Of a stretch of 64,000 nucleotides of DNA, positions 54,400-64,000 are shown piece by piece; positions within the stretch are counted from its first letter, which is position 1, and the number at the start of each line of letters is the position of its first letter. The notes beneath the pieces were generated by a model. The model searched no databases. It was not told the origin of the DNA and was given only the letters and a program-made list of their open reading frames with translations. The stretch is from the NCBI GenBank assembly GCA_037976565.1, contig CP137679.1:10762992-10826991 (forward strand), written 5' to 3'. This DNA is from Mesocentrotus franciscanus. Taxonomy: Eukaryota > Echinodermata > Echinoidea > Camarodonta > Strongylocentrotidae. Made by a program: the position numbers and the translations under genes.

Positions 54400-55700
54400 C
54401 CCCCTCTTATTTTCCATTCTTTTTAAAGGAAAAAAAAAACAAAAAAAAAAAACCCTAATCAACTTCATTGTGAGCATTGAAGCAAACTGACTGTTTTTCT
54501 GCTCCATCTCTTTTGCCACTCTCATAACTCGCCCACCACACAGTCACTTTCGCGATTTCTAAGACAAGCTCTCTGAAGCTCTAGCTCGAATTCTGGTGGA
54601 CGATGGGATTTAGTTCTTAATCAATTTTAAGAGTTGATAGGGCTACTTATCGCCTATGCATAACTTTGCTTTCCAATCCCGGACACCTCTCTGTAAGACA
54701 TTTCCTGACCTACCACATTGATAAAATTCTCAATTTATAATATTATCTCATTACACTATGTATCATATCTGTACAACTGTTTGTTTTATGTCTATATGTT
54801 ATGCCCTGCTTTGGCAAATCCATTGTCCTGGGCCATGTACGCTATATTGTAAGATATCTGTGTATGGTATAACTATTTGTACCAATGTCTATTTTGATTA
54901 TGAAATAATTGCTGCTTAAGTAGATCTCTTTAAAAGGACAGGTATATCATATTTATTTCCCTACGTCAGACACACGACGTAGCTTCACTGAGGACAGGAG
55001 GAAACCCACACGACCTGTTGACACCACTTTGCAAGGGGAGGGGGCGCTGTCTCAATCCCCAGTATATCCATTTGCCATCAAGATTATAGGTCTAGTGATT
55101 AAATAGACCAACATACTGCATGAGTATTAGGTTAAGTCTGAATAATTATTAAAATATGAGCAATGGCTAACGATAGCTATCGAAATTAAAATTGAAAATG
55201 AATACTGAAAGTGAAACTTAACTTTCCCTTTCTAAACGTTATTCATTTACTTTAAACATTCAAGCATTTTTCATACATTCGTAGCTAATGGTATCATAAA
55301 ACAATTCAACTAGCACTTTCACGACGTCAAAACATTGGACTTTTTTAATAAAGCAACTGGTGATGGCGCTAATCATCATTGTATGAGGTGACAATTTATC
55401 ATCCACTGTCTTGGTATTAAAAAATACTTTATTGAATCAACGGGGGCAAAACCAAAACTTTATAAAGCGCCTCTTATAATTTGGCTGTACCAGGATACCA
55501 ATATTTGTTTTTACGGGGGAGGGGTGAAGGCAAAATAAATTATAGGAGTTGGAAGGGGGAGGGGGACAAAAAAACCCTTCAGGGAGTCGGGAGGGATGCG
55601 ATTTTTTTTTGAAACTGAAAATAGTAATGGTAAACTTCAAAATACTCCTTCATAGATTAAAGGAGGGAAGCTCACTTTCCTCGCCCCTCATAACAGTAAT
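54400..55700. other. No gene recognised
   Basis: Mixed AT-rich sequence with poly(A) and poly(G) runs and no motif-bearing open frame. Confidence 0.4.
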
Positions 55701-55786
55701 ACACGTCATAACCATCAACCCAGCAAGTAGTTATAGCAGTGAGTATGGGGACGGCCATAGGGTTTGTACACAATTTTTTTCGTACT

Positions 55787-55870
55787 TGCGGCGTTAAACT
55801 GCGGATTTACGGGGTGTTACGGCGTTAAACTACGGCGATAAACTACGGATTTACGGCGTTAAACTATATA
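55787..55870 (+). repeat. Short GGCGTTAAACTACGGATTTAC repeats and TATA box
   Basis: GGCGTTAAACT and GCGGATTTACG words recur four or so times just inside the left terminal repeat. TATATAA (55865-55871) follows, 71 bp before the ATG of the element's gene, and is a plausible promoter. Confidence 0.6.
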
Positions 55871-55941
55871 ATTATAACGATTCAATCTCTTCTGACCGAT
55901 TCCGAGCTAAACATCATCGAGTCAGCACGAATACTTTCGAT

Positions 55942-56683
55942 ATGTCCGACCGTTACGCTTGTTCACTATGCGATAAGACCTATAGTCGCAAGTTCGACAT
56001 GCAGAGACACGAACAGAATGTACATCCTGATATGAAGGTATACGAGAATGAAGATTCCATCGCTGGTGAAGAAACCAGTGAAGATGATTTCTCCGAACCA
56101 CCCTCTAAAAAGCAAAGAGCTGTAGAATCTAGCGATGATGCTGAACCAAGTGATTCCGAAAGTGAAGGAGAGGATGAATCGTCAAAGTCAGAGATACCTA
56201 ACATGGAAGAACTTGAGGACAACCTTGCTTATCAAGAATGGTTAGAACAGTCCATGACAAACACCGAGGACCTCAGGGATGAAAAATACCAAAAATATAT
56301 CTCCGAGGGAATGGACGAAGAAGAAGCTAAAGAAAAGGCTCACGTGAAAGTTCTATGGGCCGTCAAACGTACCCTTTTCGATCTTTACTCCAAGTTCTTG
56401 CAGCAGAACGTGTACCTTGCATGCACGAGCTGACATCAATCATGAAATTATGTCTGATCTCACGGAAAAAGTAGAAAATGGTATGAATCTTCGGAAAGCC
56501 GTGAAAAGAGTCTTAGCAAGACACGGCACACAATTCGAGGGCTTATTCCAGTATCAGGATGAGAATGACGATGACGATGATAGTGAAGAAGAGACGGAGG
56601 GTGCAGATGAAAGCGACAGCGAGACTGAGAACGACGACGATAGTGAAGAAGAAACGGAGGGTACAGATGGAAGCGACAACTAA
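55942..56683 (+). pseudogene. C2H2 zinc-finger / acidic protein of the Polinton-like element (frameshifted)
   Basis: The ATG at 55942 opens a frame with one N-terminal C2H2 finger (YACSLCDKTYSRKFDMQRHE with the second His in the following NVH, about residues 5-27). A long Asp/Glu/Ser-rich segment (about 35-95) and a Lys/Glu-rich helical region follow. The frame leaves register near 56400-56430. Protein-like sequence continues one frame over to a stop at 56681-56683, through EKVENGMNLRKAVKRVLARH and FEGLFQY to a tail of alternating Asp and Glu. I do not recognise the family. Finger plus acidic tail suggests a DNA- or chromatin-binding accessory protein of a mobile or virus-like element. Codon use is richer in GC than the surroundings. 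Function is not assigned. Confidence 0.65.
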
Positions 56684-57028
56684 GTCTTGACATCATCTTG
56701 ACAAAGAATATTTCGTAGGCAATCCTAATAATATAGATGACACATTTACTCTATTTCAACATGTACATCAATCGACCTTTCTGAGTTTAAACTTGCTTTG
56801 TTTTTAAGATATTTATACCTATACATTACGTACGCTGAACATTTATGTTAACAGTTTTTACATATTTACGGTGAAATAATATAATAATGTGACTTGGGTT
56901 CTATTTCTCGAGTTAAAAATGTTTTATATATTTTATCTATGTTCTCTTGTAACAAAACTAAAATTGTAATTGTTATCTTTGTATTCAAATCTCCTGTGCA
57001 TGAAGTTGTCTGCATTGAAACGGAAACA

Positions 57029-57045
57029 AATAAAATTTAAATAAA
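57029..57045 (+). promoter_or_regulatory. Poly(A) signals of the zinc-finger gene
   Basis: Two AATAAA hexamers (57029-57034 and 57040-57045) lie about 350 bp after the stop, consistent with a complete short transcription unit from the TATA box at 55865. Confidence 0.6.
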
Positions 57046-57196
57046 GTAACAATTCTGTAGTACATTGTGTTTTATTTCATGGGTGTGTGTATTCTACGTC
57101 GGAATAGTCGTACAAGATACAAAGTAAGTCCAGAATGATGTTTTGAGAGAGTTCAAACACAGCTATGCATGTATCAAAGTGTTGTGGGAAAGTGCA

Positions 57197-57505
57197 AAGA
57201 ACTCGTCGATATGAACAGGTCGGAGTAAAACAAACTTCAGTTGTCGAAAGTCTTGTGAGAGGGTCATAAAGCCAATGCACGATCAATAAGAAACAACGGT
57301 ACTATTACTGAAAAGAGGTAATTAAAAAAAAGACACTAGATCAATACCCTTTAAAATAGCCTGGTGTTGTCGGTCGAGGATCGTAGTATGGTTAATACAA
57401 ACGAACACTAGATATTGGTCCAACCTCCAACGACGTTGTAAACATTCCTCAGAAAGTCAAACACAAAGTAAAGAAAGAAAGTCATAGAGTCACAGAGTCG
57501 AAATG
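57197..57505 (+). repeat. Direct repeat, copy 1, inside the Polinton-like element
   Basis: Starts AAAGAACTCGTCGATATGAA and includes CAGGTCGGAGTAAAACAAAC, TTGTGAGAGGGTCATAAAG, AGATATTGGTCCAACCT and GTAAACATTCCTCAGAAAGT. Copy 2 lies at 58066-58082 plus 59420-59762. Confidence 0.88.
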
Positions 57506-57905
57506 GTGAAAGTATGATAATGAGTCTTAATTGTGATGATGATTCAAATGCTTTGCAAAGCAAAACTTAATTTCAATTCTTTGTTATGCAAATAATGATG
57601 CTTTTGTGATTATGTAAGTTTGATTTGTATTATTGTATCTTTGAATGTAAACCATGTATATCTAATAAATCCTCTGATGAGGCAAAGAAAGAAAAAAAAA
57701 ATGATAATGAGTCTTAATTGTGAAATGTATGAAATTGAAGTCACAGGGTCAGAGAGTCGAAATGGTGTAAGTATGATAATGAGTCTTATTGGTGAAAGTA
57801 TGAAAGTGTGATAATGAGTCTTTATGATGAAAGTATGATAATGAGTCTTAATGGTGAAATGTATGAAAGTGTGATAAGGAGTCTTTATGATGCAAGTATG
57901 GAAAG
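57490..57905 (+). repeat. Minisatellite AAGTATGATAATGAGTCTTA
   Basis: Units of about 28-45 bp (GTGAAAGTATGATAATGAGT, CTTAATTGTGA), six or more copies with variations, between direct repeat 1 and the terminal array. Confidence 0.85.
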
Positions 57906-58074
57906 AGGAGTCGAAAACACATAAAAAATAAAGGATAACATTCTGATTTGTTGACGTGTGAGTCAAAAGTGACTTACAGACACACCTTTATTAACTCACT
58001 TTTTCCTCGAAAAAATTAACAGTCCAGAGGATAATGAGAAATCTCTATGTAAAATTAACAAAGTTACCAAAGAA

Positions 58075-59427
58075 CTCGCCGACAGGCGCGGATCCAGGGG
58101 AGGCTAGGCCTTGGCCCCGGCAAAAAAAAAAAAAAAAAAAAAAGAGAGAGAGAAGGAAAAGAAGGGAAAGGGAAAGAGGAAAAAGGGAAAGAAAGAAGAG
58201 GAAGCAGAAAAGAAAAGGGAAAGAAGAAGATCGGGGCCGAAAGGGCCTTGCCTCCCAGGGTGTTGCCTCCCCCAGCAACAACAAAAAAGAGAGAGAAGGA
58301 AGGAAAGGGAAAGAAAAAAGGAAAAGAGGAGATAAAGGGAAGGAAATAAAGAAGAAGAAGAAAAGAAAAAAAGGGGGATATCAGTTGCGATTTTCCCGCC
58401 AAGAAATTGTGGATCGGGGCCAAAGGCCTTTGCCCCGCCAAAAAAGGGGGAAGGGAAAGGGAAGAGGAGAGCTAAAGGGAACAAAAAAGAGGAAGAAGAA
58501 AATAAAAGGATGAAAAGAAGGGAGATCAGTTGCGATTAATTCGGCCAACAACGTCCGGATCGGGGACCGAAAGGCCCTTGCCCCTCCCCAGCAAACATAA
58601 AAGAGAGAGAAGGAAGGGAAGTGAAAGGGAGCCCACGCCAATTAGTGACCTGCCAGTGTCACGAATAAGGTATTAAAATAAGCTCATCTGACCGTAATTA
58701 AATGCCTAAAACCCATGAGCTTCCGGGGGTCTGCCCTGGACCTCACCTAGGGCCCTAAGGTGGACCCCTGGATGCTCATCTGACCGTAATTTAATGCTTA
58801 AAACCCCTGAGCTTCCGGGGGCTCTGCCCCCTGGATCCCACGCCAATTAGTGACCTGCCAGTGTCACAAATAAGGTATAAAAATAAGCTCATCTGACCAT
58901 AATTAAATGCCTAAAACCCCTGAGCTTCTGGGGGCTCTGCCCCCTGGACCCCACCTAGGGCCCTAAGGCGGTCCCCTGGATGCTTAGCTGACGGTAAATT
59001 AATGCCTAAAACTCCTGAGTTTCTGGGCGCTACGCCCCCTGGACCCCACGCCAATTAGTGTCCTGCCAGTGTCACAAATAAGGTATAAAAATATGCGCAT
59101 CTGACCGTAATTAAATGCCCTGAGCTTCAGCGGCTCCGCCCCTTGACCCCCGCCGAGGCTTTGCCCCTAGACCCCACGCCAATTTACGCTACGCTCTACC
59201 TCATCGTAAATACTTTAGCCTCCTCCCACCCACTTTGAAAAACGTTCAGCAGGGCCTCCATGTAAGAGTGATGCGGATTTTTTCTTCTTCTGCCCCCCCC
59301 CCAACGATTTTGCTCATTACGCCACTGCTTTAGTAGTCACCATTACGTACCAATATTTGGCTCGCACAATTTCAAATTTGGGGCCCCCCCCCCCCTAAGA
59401 AATGCTGGATCCGCGCCTGCTCGCCGA
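58075..59427. mobile_element. hAT-like element with 8-bp TSD, nested
   Basis: The element spans 58083-59419 with CTCGCCGA on both sides (58075-58082 and 59420-59427). Termini CAGGCGCGGATCCAG and CTGGATCCGCGCCTG are perfect inverted repeats. The body has a poly(A)/purine-rich part, then roughly 190-bp tandem units containing GACCGTAATTAAATGCCTAAAAC-type blocks, CCTAGGGCCCTAAGG and TGACCTGCCAGTGTCAC. No transposase is present. Confidence 0.88.
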
Positions 59428-59762
59428 TATGGACAGGTCGGAGTAAAACAAACTTCAGTTGTCGAAAGTCTTGTGAGAGGGTCATAAAGTCAATGCACGA
59501 TCAATAAGAAACAACGGTTCTATTGCTGAAAAGAGGTAATTCAAATACAAAAGACACTATAGACCTATACACAAATCAATAGGCCTACCCTTTACAAATA
59601 GACAACAATACGGTTACGCGCGTTGCTATGCGAGGTTCGTATAGTATGGTTAAATACAAACGAACAATAGATATTGGTCCAACCTACAACGGCGTTGTAA
59701 ACATTCCTCAGAAAGTCAAACACAAAGTATAGAAAGAAAGTCAAAGAATCGAAATTCCATAG
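59420..59762 (+). repeat. Direct repeat, copy 2 (split by the hAT-like element)
   Basis: Continues from AAGAACTCGCCGA left of the nested element into TATGGACAGGTCGGAGTAAA on its right. It is colinear with 57197-57505, with about 35 bp extra near 59560-59630. Confidence 0.87.
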
Positions 59763-60120
59763 ACACATGTGTTAAAAGTCCTACAAGAAAATACCTCCCA
59801 AAACTTCCCATAAAAACACACGAGTAAAATTCATAAAGTCAAAATCCCATAGATACGGGTGTTATAACTCACTTTTTTTCTCAAAAAAATTACAAGTCCA
59901 GAAGATAATGAAAAATCTCTATGTAAAATTCATAAGGTCAAAATCCCATAGTAACATGTATTATAATTCAGGTTTTATCGAAAAAATTTACAAGTCCAAA
60001 ATGAAAAATCCCTATCTAAATTCAAAAAGTCAAAACCCTATAGACAACCGTGTTATAAGTCACTTTCGAAAAAATAGACTGTCAAAACTTTTGTACACGA
60101 GTCAATTAGAAATAGTATAA
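59762..60120 (+). repeat. Tandem units of about 100 bp near the right terminus
   Basis: Three to four copies of CCATAGA-ACATGTGTTATAA, CACTTTTT-TCGAAAAAAT, ACAAGTCCAGAAGATAATGA and AAATCTCTATGTAAAATT. A further unit lies at 57985-58065. Confidence 0.8.
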
Positions 60121-60255
60121 GTACGAACAATTTTGTGTACAAAACCTACGGCCGTCCCCATACTCACAGCTATAACTACTCCAGCAGGCCAACCCTTTTC
60201 TCTATCTCTCTCTCTCTCTCTCTCTCTAGTCCTGTCACTCTCTTTATTCTAGTTT

Positions 60256-60370
60256 TTATGGTAGCTCGGCTACAGCCGGGGTAGTATTGTGATTGAATGG
60301 CCCTCAGGGAGAACAGTATTGATATACTGATGAGCTACCCTAGGTAAACAAGACATATTATTATTATTGG
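60256..60370 (+). repeat. SINE 3' segment with ATT tail
   Basis: TTATGGTAGCTCGGCTACAG, CCGGGGTAGTATTGTGAT and a final TATTATTATTATT, related to the segments at 33566 and 47870. Confidence 0.6.
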
Positions 60371-60551
60371 TCTCTCTATCCACTCTTTCTCTCTTTCTTC
60401 TTCTTCTCCTTCTTCTTCATCTTCTTCTTTGTATTCGTCTTCTACTCCCTCTTCTTCTTATTTGCTATTCTTTTTTTCACTCTCTTTTTCTTCTTCGCAA
60501 ATCTTTGGCTATTAAATACAACCGCAACTATATCTTGACCTAGGCTTTACC

Positions 60552-61440
60552 CAGGCGCGGATCCAGGATTTCTTAGGGGGGGCCAAATTTGAAATTATGC
60601 GAGTCAAATATATACGTAATGGTGACCAGCAGTGGCGTAATGAGCAAAATCGTTTTTTTTTTTTTTGGGGGACAGAAACAAATCCGCATCACCCCACTCT
60701 TACATGCAGGCCCCGCTGAACGTTTTTCAAAGTTTTTCAGGTAGAGCGTAGCGTAAATTGGCGTTGGGTCTAGGGGCATAGCCCCGGCGGGGGTATGGGC
60801 ATTTAATTACGGTCAGATGAGCAATATTTTGATACCTTATTCATGACGCTTGCAGGGCACTAATTGGCGTGGGGTCCAGGGGGCTGAGCCCAATGAGACT
60901 CAGGGATTTGAGGCATTTTATAACGGTTAGATAAGCATTCAGGGGCCCGCCTGAGGCCCCCTGGTGGGGTCGAGGGGGCGGAACCCCCGGAAGCCCAGGG
61001 GTTTTAGGCATTTAATTACCGTCAGATGAGTATCCAGGGCGGCCCGCCTTAGGGCCCTAGGTGGAATCCAGGGGGCAGAGCCCCCCGGAAGCTCAGGGGT
61101 TTAGGCATTTAATCACGGTCAGATGAGCATATTTTGATATCTCATTATTTTGTGACACTGGCAGGTCACTATTCTTTCTTTCTTTCTCTCTTTCTTTCTA
61201 TTTCTCTTAAATATACTTTTTCACAAAAAGTGGGGGTCGAGCCCCCGAGCCCCGCCGTTCCGCGTGCCCTGACATATGTAGGCCTCTAAATAAGCATATT
61301 TCTTGCCTGACTGAAACTTTAGGAATTTGTCATTTTCCAACAAACGCATAAAAAAGTATAATTTACTGAAAGTTGAGGAAATATCCGGGAAAATTATAAA
61401 AAAGATACTTTTTCATTAATTAATGTAGAGTCATTCCAGA
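60552..61440 (-). mobile_element. hAT-like element, third copy, right end not found
   Basis: Begins CAGGCGCGGATCCAGGATTT and matches the reverse complement of the right end of the element at 58083-59419 (AATTTGAAATT, GCGTAATGAGCAAAATCG). It continues through reversed TTTTAGGCATTTAATTACGG units and a segment shared with 24550-24720. The distal terminus was not recognised, so it is probably truncated by or merged with the RT relic. Confidence 0.7.
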
Positions 61441-61449
61441 TACCATTTG

Positions 61450-62345
61450 ATATCGAATTATGAATTTTCACTAGACCGGCATCTTGCCATTCTCGATAAA
61501 ACAATATTTTTCTCAAAGGTAATGTTGCTATTTTTCCAAATAATTTCATTTGGAATATTTCTTACTTTAAATATATCAATGAATCTTAGTTCTGACCAAG
61601 TACAAAATAGATCTACATAACATTCTGGCAAATTATGTTTAGTGCATAAAAAATTCTTTTCTTTTATATTACAATTGAACTGTAAACAAAGTGGCAAACC
61701 CCTATTTTATCTGACTAGTATCTAAACATATTTTTCCAATTAGAGCCATTATCATTAAAGAAACGAGATATTCATGCCAAACGAAGTGAAGATATTTTAC
61801 TAGCAACATCAATCATATTCAACCCACCATTTTCAATATCATTTATAATTACATTACGTTTAATTTTATCTTTTTTGGGATTCCATAAGAAACAAAACAT
61901 GTTTTGGTATTGGTACAACAATTGCGGTATGCTCAATTTTTGACGCCGCTAACATTTTCAAAACAATTATTCTACCATAAAAAATAAGATCTCTCATTTT
62001 CCACATATTTAATACATTTCGAAATTTATCTATCTTTACATTTCAGTTTAAATCTGTTAAACAATTTCTTATTTTCGCCTACATATACTCCTAAATATTT
62101 AACAGATTGATCTGTTTATATAATGTCATTATAATGAAAAATGTTATCTACAATATTCAGTTTCATAACTTCTGTCTTATTCCAATTTACTTTCGGACCT
62201 ACATAGTCTCCAAAATCGTTAATTTCATTCATAACATATTGTACATCATTAACAGAATTCACAAATAATGTCGTATCATCTGCATATTGGGAAATGTTTA
62301 AACTATCGATACCTACTGAATATATCAATCCCTTCAATGTTTTTA
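61450..62345 (-). pseudogene. Decayed Tx1/L1-like reverse transcriptase fragment
   Basis: The minus frame at 62116-62337 carries NISQYADDTTLFV, the catalytic YADD box, then VGPKVNWNKTEVMKL, typical of L1/Tx1-type RT. Further downstream, 61458-61697 has IFKVRNIPNEIIWKNSNITF, the post-RT region. The frames are disconnected by stops. The clade is a judgement from motif style. Confidence 0.7.
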
Positions 62346-62652
62346 TTTTGTCTTATTTTACATGCTAATATTTCCACTACTATGTTAAAAAGTGATAATA
62401 AATTGACTTGATAAGGTGTTGATTTATAGAAATATTTTGTTTAAATATTGCTGTTTTATCCTCGTTTTGTGTAAATCGTCTCCAGAATGAAAGAATAAAC
62501 AAACTGACACCAAAACCTAAACCTGAAACCTATTGCATTAACAAGAAAAATTGTGTTTGGAATTATTAAAGTGCCTAAGTATGAACAAAATATTAATCAT
62601 TCAGACTTTGTATGTTGCGTTGTTCTGACAAAGCAAACAATAAGTAATGCTC

Positions 62653-64000
62653 TCAGTACCCGATACAGGAGCCAGCATACTGCGAATAAAAAGAACCAAT
62701 AAATAAGTAGACATCGATAAGATTTCGTTGGATGAAATTCATTTCGTAGGATGGGGAATGCATATAGTGACCACCGTATTTCATGGCGTGTTCGACCCAA
62801 AAGGCAGCCCTATCTGCAGGACGTTGAGGTCTATCGTGGAAGATGGCCGAAACTCGTTGCATCGCTTCTCGGTAGGAGTTGTTGCTGATGACATCCTGGA
62901 GGGCTTCCAGGAGGACATCGGCGCTGATCGTCCTCTTGTCGATGTTGCGTCCGATGCCTCTGGCTTCGACGCGGGCACCGACATCGTACTGGTCAGCATG
63001 GATTGGGAATGTGACAAGGGGTACGGCGTGGTAGATGGCCTCGAAGAACCCGTTGTTCCCACCCTGGTACATCAATACCTTGGTCTTTGGATGTCCTAGG
63101 AGATCGTTTTGTGGTACCCAAGGTAGAACCTTGACGTTGTCGGGGATATCCTCAAGCTCTGCAGTCAACTGCCAGATGACCTTTTGAGGAAGTCGAGCAA
63201 ATGCCTCCGAGAATGCTTTGACGATGTTGATAGGGACATCGGTGAAGTAGGTCCCGGTTGTGCAGATGACGACGCCGTAATCTCCTGAGCTTTCCATGAA
63301 ATCCTCTAGCTCTTGGGGCAACGGGCTCGAGGGCCGGGTTGTAAGTCCACCAACAGGTTTTATTTTGGGATGCAATGGACATGGGAATTCGTGAGCAAAG
63401 TCTGTGTTTATCAGGAAAAGCTCATTCTGCGACAAGACGTCTACAATGTTGTCATTTGTGACGCCATGTTTCTTGATGAGCTCTTCGTATGGCTTCATCA
63501 TATCGTAGGCTACCAGTTCAATAAGAAACGTCTGTAAAACATTCAAAACACGCTGGCCAAAGGTCATTCTATTCGTAAAACCTGTAAATACTTCAGGTAC
63601 GTAGGATGGGTTCATCGAGCTATCGCGGAGGTACATATTGCCGTAGGTACAGGGTGACGGAAACGAAATCGAAGTGAGATACGGAATCCCAAGACTCCTG
63701 GCGATCAAAGGACCACAGAACCAAATCACATCATACACCAACATATTGTAAGAACTGTCCTTGAGGTGCTCCATGAAGCGCTGGTCCCCCAATATGTTAT
63801 CACAATCAACGGCTCGTCCATCTTTCATGATTTCCAGCAATGTCTTCAGCTGTATAGTTGCCGAGGAGAATGCTCTCCTGTTGAAAGCATCGAACTGACG
63901 ATGCACCTCCTCAACAGGTACAGTGTGGTTGAACACCTCGAAGTTGAAAAGGCGTGAATACTTTTCGTCTTTGGCTCGGTGTTCGAAAGCGTTGCTGATC
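62653..64000 (-). CDS. UDP-glycosyltransferase (UGT), 5' end beyond the window
   Basis: The frame is open from the window edge to a stop at 62653-62655, about 448 residues of a family usually near 520; the N-terminal signal peptide and first part of the acceptor domain are outside. UGTs transfer a sugar from a UDP-sugar to small lipophilic molecules and sit in the ER membrane with a C-terminal anchor. Seen: the acceptor-domain segment FMEHLKDSSYNMLVYDVIWF, the mid-protein FLINTDFAHEFPCPLHPKIK PVGG boundary, VVICTTGTYF, then the donor-binding signature VLPWVPQNDLLGHPKTKVLM, the QGGNNGFFEAIYHAVPLVTF segment and HADQYDVG. The usual HGG is QGG here (codon 63064-63066). The C-terminal anchor is out of frame after DVYLFIGSFY: a one-base shift in an A5 run (62688-62692) would give a hydrophobic helix and basic tail ending at 62597. 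Confidence 0.93.
   Translation of the reverse strand, partial: ISNAFEHRAKDEKYSRLFNFEVFNHTVPVEEVHRQFDAFNRRAFSSATIQLKTLLEIMKDGRAVDCDNILGDQRFMEHLKDSSYNMLVYDVIWFCGPLIARSLGIPYLTSISFPSPCTYGNMYLRDSSMNPSYVPEVFTGFTNRMTFGQRVLNVLQTFLIELVAYDMMKPYEELIKKHGVTNDNIVDVLSQNELFLINTDFAHEFPCPLHPKIKPVGGLTTRPSSPLPQELEDFMESSGDYGVVICTTGTYFTDVPINIVKAFSEAFARLPQKVIWQLTAELEDIPDNVKVLPWVPQNDLLGHPKTKVLMYQGGNNGFFEAIYHAVPLVTFPIHADQYDVGARVEARGIGRNIDKRTISADVLLEALQDVISNNSYREAMQRVSAIFHDRPQRPADRAAFWVEHAMKYGGHYMHSPSYEMNFIQRNLIDVYLFIGSFYSQYAGSCIGY

Larger units (their letters stand above)
55720..60186 (+). mobile_element. 4.45-kb Polinton-like non-autonomous element
   Basis: Terminal inverted repeats of about 60 bp: left 55726-55785 begins AGTAGTTATAGCAGTGAGTA, and right 60121-60180 is its reverse complement with about six mismatches, through ATGGGGACGGCC and TTTGTACACAA. 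Both ends are flanked by CCAGCA (55720-55725 and 60181-60186), a 6-bp target duplication. Six-base duplications and AG-starting repeats are Polinton/Maverick hallmarks (established), but those elements run about 15-20 kb and encode polymerase B, integrase and capsid genes, none of which is here. It carries one zinc-finger/acidic gene (55942-56683), direct repeats and a nested hAT-like element. I infer an internally deleted or cargo-type derivative. Confidence 0.75.

Noticed and set aside
58034..58641. Lys/Arg/Glu-rich frame and opposing Phe/Pro-rich frames
   Set aside because: Purine-rich interior of the nested hAT-like element, with no motif or conservation cue.

Overview
The window is eukaryotic nuclear DNA: AT-rich, intron-bearing and loaded with transposon relics, foldback elements, minisatellites and microsatellites. 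The frequent TACATGTA-type words, the tRNA-derived SINE, the DR1-bearing tandem repeat and the large gene-sparse introns suggest a marine invertebrate, most likely an echinoderm such as a sea urchin. The species assignment is inference; no rRNA or mitochondrial marker is present.

Layout. (1) About 1.1-39.8 kb on the minus strand is one long split gene. I could chain 13 coding exons, with donor and acceptor sites and phase agreeing at every junction, into a 618-residue membrane protein. Its order is an EGF-like domain, a seven-helix block resembling the THH1/TOM1/TOM3 family, a perfect RING-CH (C4HC3) domain, two more helices and an acidic tail. It looks like a membrane E3 ubiquitin ligase with an unusual architecture. 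(2) Its introns hold two decayed non-LTR retrotransposons (7.6-9.2 kb plus; 11.6-15.1 kb minus), several TTAA-flanked MITE families, large palindromes, a 172-bp tandem repeat with nuclear-receptor-like DR1 motifs (19.3-19.9 kb), a roughly 350-470-bp tandem array (20.8-22.9 kb), a hAT-like element (23.8-25.1 kb) and a higher-order satellite with an inverted segment (26.1-29.3 kb). (3) About 40-55 kb has no convincing intact gene. It carries AAG tracts, pyrimidine minisatellites, a tRNA-derived SINE, more MITEs and a THAP-domain fragment next to a promoter-like motif cluster. (4) 55.7-60.2 kb is a 4.45-kb element with roughly 60-bp terminal inverted repeats starting AG and a 6-bp target duplication. 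These are Polinton/Maverick-type hallmarks, but the element is far too short for an autonomous one and carries one zinc-finger/acidic gene, now frameshifted. A hAT-like element has landed in it with a clean 8-bp duplication. (5) 60.5-62.4 kb holds another hAT-like fragment and a Tx1/L1-like reverse transcriptase relic. (6) 62.65-64.0 kb (minus) is most of a UDP-glycosyltransferase gene that runs off the window edge and has a probable frameshift at its C-terminal anchor.

The host genes (RING-CH protein, UGT) have no evident functional link. The rest is a layered record of transposition in which several insertions are nested and can be dated relative to one another. All splice models and family names come from reading the sequence and family knowledge, not from searches.
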